Shown: positions 58,590-64,000 of the stretch, piece by piece
Numbering within the stretch: position 1 is the first letter of the stretch
Layout of the letters: each line of letters opens with the position of its first letter
Source: SZUA-584 sp040768905
GTDB taxonomy: Bacteria; Bacillota; Clostridia; Christensenellales; SZUA-584
Length of the DNA: 64,000 bases
NCBI GenBank assembly: GCA_040768905.1
Contig: JAXGMA010000001.1
Span: 1,364,001 to 1,428,000, forward strand
Direction of reading: 5' to 3'
Made by a program: the position numbers and the translations under genes
Notes under the pieces: model-generated
Seen by the model: only the letters and a program-made list of their open reading frames with translations
Databases searched by the model: none
What the model was told of the DNA's origin: nothing

Positions 58590-59219
58590 TTATTTTATTG
58601 GCCTTTTGATTCTCACAGTTCTGCCGGTGATCTTGAGCCGCCCCGCGCAAAGCAGCGCGACGGACTTCACAAGGATCTCATGTTCGGCTTTGAGCACACG
58701 CGCCGCAAGCGTCAAAGGCGTATCCGAGTTACGCACCTTGACGCATTTTTGCATGATGATAGGGCCGGTGTCCGTGCCCTCGTCCACGAAATGCGTCGTC
58801 GCACCCGAAACCTTCACGCCGTAATCGAGCACGGCCTTGTGCACATGCGCGCCGTAAAACCCTTTTCCGCAGAAAGACGGGATCAGCGCCGGATGTATGT
58901 TGACGGTCGGAAAACGATTGACGAATGCGCTGCCGAGTATCGACATATAGCCCGCAAGCACCACAGCCTGTGCGCCGAATCGCTCTGCCGCCTTGATCAA
59001 AGCGGCTTCGTGCGCCTTCGCATCAGAAAAATCCTTGCGTTGTATCACGGCCGACGGCACGCCCGCTTTTTCCGCACGTTCAAGCGCATAAATGCCCGGT
59101 TTGCTCGCGATCACGCCTGAAATCTGCGCCGGTATGCGCCCGTCCGCACAGGCGTCCAGCAAGGCCTGCAAATTCGTTCCGCCGCCGGATACCATCACAA
59201 CGATCTTGTCTGCCCGCAC
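58590..59219 (-). CDS. purN: phosphoribosylglycinamide formyltransferase
   Basis: A 209-residue enzyme with VVMVSGGGTNLQALLDA, the SKPGIYALERAEKAGV segment, VLAGYMSILGSAFVNRFP, NIHPALIPSFCG and the catalytic Asp region HFVDEGTDTGPIIMQK. It uses 10-formyl-THF. GTG 59219 has AAGGAG upstream and overlaps purM by 25 nt. Confidence 0.95.
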   Translation of the reverse strand: MRADKIVVMVSGGGTNLQALLDACADGRIPAQISGVIASKPGIYALERAEKAGVPSAVIQRKDFSDAKAHEAALIKAAERFGAQAVVLAGYMSILGSAFVNRFPTVNIHPALIPSFCGKGFYGAHVHKAVLDYGVKVSGATTHFVDEGTDTGPIIMQKCVKVRNSDTPLTLAARVLKAEHEILVKSVALLCAGRLKITGRTVRIKRPIK

Positions 59220-60220
59220 AGCTTCACTCCTTCGCCCTTCTCGACTCTGCCGATCACAAAAGATGTTTCTCCCAGATCCCTTGCCGCAAACACTATCTCG
59301 TTGGCCTGGTCAGGATCCGCCGCGAGGACCATGCCGATCCCCATGTTGAACGTATTGAACGCATCGCGGGTTTCGAGCTTCGCTTCGATCACAAGCAATT
59401 CAAACACAGGGAGCATATCCCAGCTGCCAAGCTCGATTTTTGCGCCGAGCCCATCCGGCAGCATGCGCGGGATGTTTTCGATAAAACCGCCGCCGGTGAT
59501 GTGCGCAGCGCCCTTGATATCAAACCGTGCCATCAGAGACAACAGCGTTTTCACATAAATACGCGTGGGGGTTAAAAGTTCCTCCCCCATGGTTTTCCCG
59601 AACGCATCGATATACACGGCAAGCTTTTGTTTTTCCATAGCCACGAGTTTGCGCACGAGTGAGAACCCGTTGCTGTGAATGCCGGAAGAAGCGAGCCCAA
59701 CAAGCACATCGCCAGGCTTTATACCGGCCCCATTGATCAGCTTGCTTTTATTCACGCTTCCAACGCAAAAACCCGCAAGGTCGTATTCGCCTTCTTGATA
59801 AAATCCGGGCATTTCGGCCGTTTCGCCGCCGATCAGCGCGCACCCGGCCTGTCGGCACCCGTCCGCTATGCCTTTGACGATATCCGCCGCAACGGCAGGT
59901 AACAACTTGCCCGTGGCAATATAGTCAAGAAAAAACATAGGCGCGGCACCGTGGCAAACCACATCGTTCACACACATCGCCACGCAGTCAATGCCCACGG
60001 TATCATGCCGCTCCAACACAAACGCGGCTTTGAGTTTGGTGCCCACGCCGTCGGTTCCGGCGATGAGAATGCTGTCGCCGTTGTCATACATGCCGCCAAA
60101 GCTGCCAAGCCCCGTCAACACATGCTCGTTGAAAGTAGACGCAGCATGGTGTTTCATGAGGCTGACGGCCTTATAGCCTGCCTCCACATCAACGCCCGCC
60201 TCTTTGTATGTGTAGCTCAT
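59195..60220 (-). CDS. purM: phosphoribosylformylglycinamidine cyclo-ligase
   Basis: A 341-residue AIR synthetase with SYTYKEAGVDVEAGYKAV, GTDGVGTKLKAAF, VNDVVCHGAAPMFFLDYIATG, GGETAEMPGFYQ, LVGLASSGIHSNGFSLVR and ENIPRMLP. The second of two adjacent ATGs (60220) has better spacing to AAGGAG; 60223 is the alternative. Confidence 0.95.
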   Translation of the reverse strand: MSYTYKEAGVDVEAGYKAVSLMKHHAASTFNEHVLTGLGSFGGMYDNGDSILIAGTDGVGTKLKAAFVLERHDTVGIDCVAMCVNDVVCHGAAPMFFLDYIATGKLLPAVAADIVKGIADGCRQAGCALIGGETAEMPGFYQEGEYDLAGFCVGSVNKSKLINGAGIKPGDVLVGLASSGIHSNGFSLVRKLVAMEKQKLAVYIDAFGKTMGEELLTPTRIYVKTLLSLMARFDIKGAAHITGGGFIENIPRMLPDGLGAKIELGSWDMLPVFELLVIEAKLETRDAFNTFNMGIGMVLAADPDQANEIVFAARDLGETSFVIGRVEKGEGVKLCGQTRSL

Positions 60221-60230
60221 CATGATCTCC

Positions 60231-61688
60231 TTAAACTTTCAGCAAACAGTTTTTGCCGAATTGCCTGGTATTTACAATATCTTCAGGGTACTTGCCGTTA
60301 AAGCACCCCAGACAGAAGTTACATGCCGCGCCCTCCACGGATTTTAATAGTTCTTCAATGGAAAGATAGTAAAGAGAATCAGCGCCGATAAAACGCCTGA
60401 CTTCCTCGACAGTTTTTTTTGCACCGATAAGCTCTTCATGCGACGATGTATCAATGCCGAAATAGCATGGAAATTTGACAGGCGGCGAACTGATGCGCAT
60501 GTGCACCTCGCGCGCACCGGCGAGCTTGAGCATCTCAACGATGCGTTTTGATGTGGTCCCCCGTACAATAGAATCATCCACCAATAGAACGCGCTTACCG
60601 CGCACATTGCGTTTGAGCGCATTGAGTTTTATGTTGACGCTCATTTCACGTTTGCACTGTGTGGGCTGGATGAACGTGCGCCCCACATAACGGTTTTTTG
60701 AAAGCGCGATGGTATAAGGTATACCGGACTGATTGGCGTAACCCATCGCCGCGGGCATGGCAGAATCGGGAACAGCCGCGACGACATCAACATCTGCGGG
60801 GCTCTGGATCGCCAGCCGCTCGCCCGCGCATTCGCGCGCTCTGTGAACGGGTATACCGTCGATATCAGAGTCAGGACGCGCAAAATATACATATTCAAAA
60901 ATACAAAGCGCAGTGTCCATCGCTCGCATGCCGTTGTAGGATTTTAACCCGTCCTTGTCCGCCACAACGACCTCCCCAGGCCGAAGATCGCGGATGAATT
61001 CTGCGCCGATGGAATCAAAAGCGGCAGATTCAGAAGCAAACACATATGAATTGTTGATCCGTCCAAGCGCGATTGGCCTTATGCCTTTGGGATCGCGCAC
61101 ACCGATGAGCATATCGGGCGTTAAGATCACAAGGGCATAACTGCCCTTTATAAGACCCATCGTTTTTTTCACACCGTCAATGATGCTTCCGTTGCTGTGT
61201 TTGGCAATGAGGCTCGCGATGATCTCTGAATCTATCACAGTCTGAAAGATCGCGCCCGTGTTTTCAAGCTCTTCCCTTAATTCACAGGCATTGATCAGGT
61301 TCCCGTTGTGTGCAAGGCCGATATGCCCCTTCTTTGAACTGATCACAAGCGGCTGCGCGTTGGCAAGCTGGCTTTCTCCGGTCGTCGAATAACGCACATG
61401 GCCGATGGCCGCGTGTCCGCCTTCGAGCTTACACAGCCCCTCCCGGAGCGCTTCGCCCACAAGCCCCATATCCTTGTGGTAGCCGATACGTCCGTCTTTG
61501 GCAACGGCGACACCGGCACTTTCCTGGCCGCGGTGCTGCAGAGCGATAAGCCCGTAGTAGGCGGCTTCCGTTGGCTCTAAGGTGCCGTCCGGACAGTAGA
61601 TCCCGAATACGCCGCACTCCTCGCGCATACAATCACTGTCGGGTTTGATGCGCACATACGGCCGGGGTATTTTTATATCCAGCGGCAT
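60231..61688 (-). CDS. purF: amidophosphoribosyltransferase
   Basis: A 485-residue first-step enzyme of purine synthesis. A propeptide precedes Cys25 in REECGVFG, which becomes the N-terminal glutaminase nucleophile after cleavage. GLIALQHRGQESAG, the PRPP loop VLLVDDSIVRGTTS and cysteines for a [4Fe-4S] cluster (including CNFCLGCFNGKYP near the C-terminus) are as in B. subtilis PurF. GGGAG lies before ATG, one base after the purC stop. Confidence 0.96.
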   Translation of the reverse strand: MPLDIKIPRPYVRIKPDSDCMREECGVFGIYCPDGTLEPTEAAYYGLIALQHRGQESAGVAVAKDGRIGYHKDMGLVGEALREGLCKLEGGHAAIGHVRYSTTGESQLANAQPLVISSKKGHIGLAHNGNLINACELREELENTGAIFQTVIDSEIIASLIAKHSNGSIIDGVKKTMGLIKGSYALVILTPDMLIGVRDPKGIRPIALGRINNSYVFASESAAFDSIGAEFIRDLRPGEVVVADKDGLKSYNGMRAMDTALCIFEYVYFARPDSDIDGIPVHRARECAGERLAIQSPADVDVVAAVPDSAMPAAMGYANQSGIPYTIALSKNRYVGRTFIQPTQCKREMSVNIKLNALKRNVRGKRVLLVDDSIVRGTTSKRIVEMLKLAGAREVHMRISSPPVKFPCYFGIDTSSHEELIGAKKTVEEVRRFIGADSLYYLSIEELLKSVEGAACNFCLGCFNGKYPEDIVNTRQFGKNCLLKV

Positions 61689-61689
61689 T

Positions 61690-62394
61690 TTATTCTCCCA
61701 TCAATCTGCTGATGATTTCCTGATAAGCTTCTTCAACGTCTCCAAGGTCTCTGCGGAAACGGTCCTTATCAAGTTTTTTGCCGGTTTCCATATCCCAGAA
61801 ACGGCAGGTGTCGGGCGAAATCTCGTCCGCAAGTATCAGGTTGCCGTTAAAACGTCCGAACTCGAGCTTGAAATCAATAAGCTCGATGCCGAAATCTTTT
61901 AAGTAACCGCTCAGTATCTCGTTCACTTTCAGCGCCGTTTCCCGAATGATTTTGAGCTCATCATCAGTTGCAAGATCGAGGGCGCGCACATAATCGGAAT
62001 TGATGAAAGGATCGCCAAGATCGTCGTTCTTATAGCTGTATTCGACGATTGGGCAGCGAAACTGCATGCCTTCCTCAATGCCCATGCGTTTGGAGAAGCT
62101 GCCGGCGGCCTTGTTGCGCACGATCACCTCCACAGGCACGATACTGACCTTTTTGACAATTGTCTCGCGGTCTGAGATCTGTTCGACAAAATGCGTTTTG
62201 ATCCCGTGGCTTTCCAGCAGCTTGAAAAAATGGTTGGAGACTTTGTTATTGACGACGCCTTTACCCACAATGGTGCCTTTTTTCAAGCCGTTGAATGCGG
62301 TTGCGTCATCCTTATATGAAACGATCACGCGATGCGGGTCGTCCATTGCATAAACCTTTTTGGCCTTTCCCTCGTAAAGCTGTTCCTTTTTCAT
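61690..62394 (-). CDS. purC: phosphoribosylaminoimidazole-succinocarboxamide synthase
   Basis: A 234-residue SAICAR synthetase with LYEGKAKKVYAMDD, SYKDDATAFNG, VPVEVIVRNKAAGSFSKR and DFKLEFGRFNGNLILADEISPDTCRFWD. It overlaps purE by 4 nt. Confidence 0.96.
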   Translation of the reverse strand: MKKEQLYEGKAKKVYAMDDPHRVIVSYKDDATAFNGLKKGTIVGKGVVNNKVSNHFFKLLESHGIKTHFVEQISDRETIVKKVSIVPVEVIVRNKAAGSFSKRMGIEEGMQFRCPIVEYSYKNDDLGDPFINSDYVRALDLATDDELKIIRETALKVNEILSGYLKDFGIELIDFKLEFGRFNGNLILADEISPDTCRFWDMETGKKLDKDRFRRDLGDVEEAYQEIISRLMGE

Positions 62395-62882
62395 ATGCTT
62401 AACTCCTTTTGAAGTTTTTGATTCGATTCCATCACTTTTTTTGCCATATCCTTCTTATGCGCAAAAAGCTTGTCCTTTAAGGCTTCGTATTTGATCGAGA
62501 GCATCTGAACGGCCAGCAGTGCGGCGTTTTCTGCGCCGTCTATCGCGACCGTCGCGACAGGGATGCCCGCCGGCATCTGCACAGTGGAGAGAAGGGAATC
62601 GAGCCCGTCCATCGTTGAGGACTTGATCGGAAGGCCGATCACCGGCAGCGTGGTGTATGCGGCAAGCACGCCGGCAAGATGTGCAGCCTTGCCTGCAGCA
62701 GCGATAATGACCTCTATACCGTTCTTCTCGGCAGAAGCGGCAAAGGCGTGCGCTTCGTCAGGTGTGCGGTGTGCGCTTAACACACGCGCTTCCACGGTAA
62801 CTCCGAAGCTTTTCAATGTTTTGATGGCTTTTTCAAGAACAGGCAGGTCTGATATGGATCCCATGACAACAGCAGCTTTCAC
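62391..62882 (-). CDS. purE: N5-carboxyaminoimidazole ribonucleotide mutase
   Basis: A 163-residue class I PurE with VVMGSISDLPVLEKA, VLSAHRTPDEAHAFA, AAGKAAHLAGVLAAYTTLPVIGLP and MPAGIPVATVAIDGAENAALLAVQML. A GTG start with AAGGAGG six bases upstream. It is the first gene of purE-C-F-M-N-H-D. No purK, purB, purL, purQ or purS is in this window. Confidence 0.95.
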   Translation of the reverse strand: MKAAVVMGSISDLPVLEKAIKTLKSFGVTVEARVLSAHRTPDEAHAFAASAEKNGIEVIIAAAGKAAHLAGVLAAYTTLPVIGLPIKSSTMDGLDSLLSTVQMPAGIPVATVAIDGAENAALLAVQMLSIKYEALKDKLFAHKKDMAKKVMESNQKLQKELSI

Positions 62883-62929
62883 TCGCGGCCTCCTTGATGC
62901 GGTTTTTTATAAAACTTATCGACATATCC

Positions 62930-62959
62930 AGTCTACTTTAGGCATCATGCAGCTGTCAA
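62930..62959 (-). promoter_or_regulatory. pur operon promoter
   Basis: Minus-strand TTGACA (62959-62954), 18 bases, TAGACT (62935-62930). The leader to purE is only about 40-50 bases, leaving no room for a purine aptamer. Confidence 0.62.
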
Positions 62960-62986
62960 CGAATATACATACTTTAAAATATGAAG

Positions 62987-63021
62987 AAAAATAATCGTTC
63001 GTTTTAATTCCGAACGATTAT
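62987..63021. terminator. terminator between the CPBP gene and the pur operon
   Basis: ATAATCGTTCG and CGAACGATTAT form a perfect 11-bp stem with a 9-base loop. Minus-strand TTTTTC follows. Confidence 0.85.
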
Positions 63022-63065
63022 CTAATAGCATTTTCAAAAATAAGACTGGGCAGACGTAAAGCTCT

Positions 63066-64000
63066 TTACTGCAGCAGGCTGAATACAAAAAGGAAAAGGC
63101 ATGCGAGGATAAAAAGCAGTGTCCCTGCATTGAGCCAAACAACGTATAAACGCTTTTCCTTGGGCAGTATTGATGATGCTTTATTAAGAACAAATGTTTT
63201 GCGCCGAACGATAAGCAGAACGATCCCGGCTAACCCCAAGCCTGTGAAAACAAGAGTGTATAAACCGGCCAGAAATAGACCGGCTGTCTGGTCATTTGAC
63301 ATGGGCACAGTTTCGAGCAAATCAAGTTCAGGCGCATAAGACAACACCGCAGGCGCCAGCACAGATCCCATGAAGTTGATGACCATATGTAAAACAACGG
63401 GGTATTTGAGTTTGCCGGTTTTTATATACACATAGGCAAACATCGCCCCCAGGCCGAAGGCATAAAAAAATTGATGAAGATTTCCGTGAAACAACCCAAA
63501 CAACAAAGCAGAGGACAAGACTGCGATGCCTTCTCCGAATTTGACGATCCTGTCGATCAGCAGCTTTCTGAAAAGCAATTCTTCAATAAAAGGCGCCAGT
63601 ATGACCGCAAACAGCATATTCCATATCCAATCAGAGCCCAGCACGATCTCCTGCACCCAATTGGTTGGTGTAAGGCCGGTCATGGATTGAATTGCCGCAG
63701 ACACAACGCTTCCGATGATGCCTCCCGCATACAGGATCCCTATGCACATGATCAGCAAAACGCAAAACTGCCCCGCACCCATGTGCTGTGGACTTATTTT
63801 TACAGCAGGGATCTTTTTCACAATGCTCCAAAAGATCGGAATTGTTGCCAGATACGGAGCGATGCTCAGCATCCATATGTACCAGGCTTCGGTTTCCAGG
63901 CCTTCGCTGATGAATCCTGCAATCACGGCGATCATGATCTGAAGGATAATGGTTGACGCAACAAGAACAAAAAAGGCAGCCCCAATCCGCGAGAAAACTT
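63066..64000 (-). CDS. CPBP family intramembrane metalloprotease, N-terminus off window
   Basis: At least 311 residues are visible, with the frame still open at the right edge (upstream residues include FSRIGAAFFVLVAS). It is a multi-helix membrane protein with the CPBP/Abi motifs EELLFRKLLIDR (Glu-Glu and Arg), FGLFHGNLHQFFYAFGLG (His) and HMVINFMGS (His/Asn), the catalytic metal ligands. The family includes prenyl-protein proteases and bacteriocin self-immunity factors; the role here is unknown. A strong terminator follows. Confidence 0.87.
   Translation of the reverse strand, partial: VFSRIGAAFFVLVASTIILQIMIAVIAGFISEGLETEAWYIWMLSIAPYLATIPIFWSIVKKIPAVKISPQHMGAGQFCVLLIMCIGILYAGGIIGSVVSAAIQSMTGLTPTNWVQEIVLGSDWIWNMLFAVILAPFIEELLFRKLLIDRIVKFGEGIAVLSSALLFGLFHGNLHQFFYAFGLGAMFAYVYIKTGKLKYPVVLHMVINFMGSVLAPAVLSYAPELDLLETVPMSNDQTAGLFLAGLYTLVFTGLGLAGIVLLIVRRKTFVLNKASSILPKEKRLYVVWLNAGTLLFILACLFLFVFSLLQ

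Noticed and set aside
62883..62990. Possible guanine/adenine riboswitch upstream of purE
   Set aside because: The promoter lies only about 50 bases before the start, and the conserved purine aptamer cores (ATAATC...GTTTCTACC...) are absent; the ATAATC seen belongs to a terminator stem.
1..64000. CRISPR arrays, rRNA operons and origins
   Set aside because: No regularly spaced repeats, rRNA-like blocks or DnaA-box clusters were seen on reading through.

Overview
The window looks like a chromosomal segment of a spore-forming, probably anaerobic Firmicute of the class Clostridia. The pointers are PyrR-type pyrimidine attenuation, spore-coat CotF-like genes, clostridial riboswitch classes (cobalamin, lysine, yybP-ykoY/Mn, fluoride), ECF transporter S components, strong AGGAGG ribosome binding sites and TTGACA/TATAAT promoters. 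Base composition looks close to balanced by eye, with a more AT-rich patch around 2.7-6.4 kb. I cannot name a genus from sequence alone.

Layout. 0-1.3 kb: mobile-element debris (an IS256-type transposase tail and a frameshifted tyrosine-recombinase tail) flanking a cytidylate kinase-like gene. 1.3-2.7 kb: a leuB-type dehydrogenase and tRNA-Pro(GGG). 2.9-6.4 kb: a two-gene exopolysaccharide cassette, namely a membrane-anchored deacetylase-GH16 fusion and a processive family 2 glycosyltransferase. 6.3-7.6 kb: a cobalamin-riboswitch operon (DUF4430 protein plus ECF S component). 7.6-11.7 kb: single genes (HAD phosphatase, aldo/keto reductase, FAH-family protein, short L,D-transpeptidase, GlsB-like protein, mntP with its own riboswitch). 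11.8-24 kb: a complete de novo UMP operon on the minus strand (pyrR-uraA-pyrB-pyrC-pyrF-carA-carB-pyrK-pyrD-pyrE-GNAT) behind a PyrR attenuator. 24-26.1 kb: a PadR/DUF1700/DUF4097 operon with a palindromic operator in its promoter. 26.2-27.9 kb: GyrI-like and zinc-ribbon genes and two small spore-coat-type genes. 27.9-32.3 kb: plus-strand recX-birA-P1 peptidase-acpS-nnr. 32.4-35.9 kb: 2-oxoacid dehydrogenase E1 alpha/beta, divergent from a PrsA-like foldase. 35.9-40.8 kb: a cation/proton antiporter behind a fluoride riboswitch, then Ku and a split LigD (separate ligase and polymerase genes), then DUF4870. 40.8-46 kb: tsaE-tsaB-rimI-hydrolase-murF-ddl. 46-52 kb: a RibU-like S component, RNA methyltransferase, HD protein, unknown gene, TPR protein and methyltransferase. 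52-55.7 kb: lysine-riboswitch operon asd-dapA-dapB, where dapB carries two extra ACT domains. 55.7-63 kb: purine operon purE-C-F-M-N-H-D. 63-64 kb: the 3' part of a CPBP membrane protease.

How it fits together. The window is rich in RNA-based metabolite control: UMP (PyrR), lysine, cobalamin, manganese, fluoride, and an unassigned structured leader before ribU. The pyr and pur operons together cover most nucleotide synthesis. The lysine/DAP genes and ddl/murF both feed peptidoglycan. The most unusual items are the DapB-ACT-ACT fusion, the deacetylase-GH16/glycosyltransferase cassette, the fluoride-controlled antiporter, the membrane-anchored MurF and the ribU leader. No CRISPR array, rRNA or intact mobile element was seen. 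The only gene-free stretches longer than 300 bases (7234-7621, 37136-37454, 51950-52430) are filled mostly by riboswitches and their promoters.
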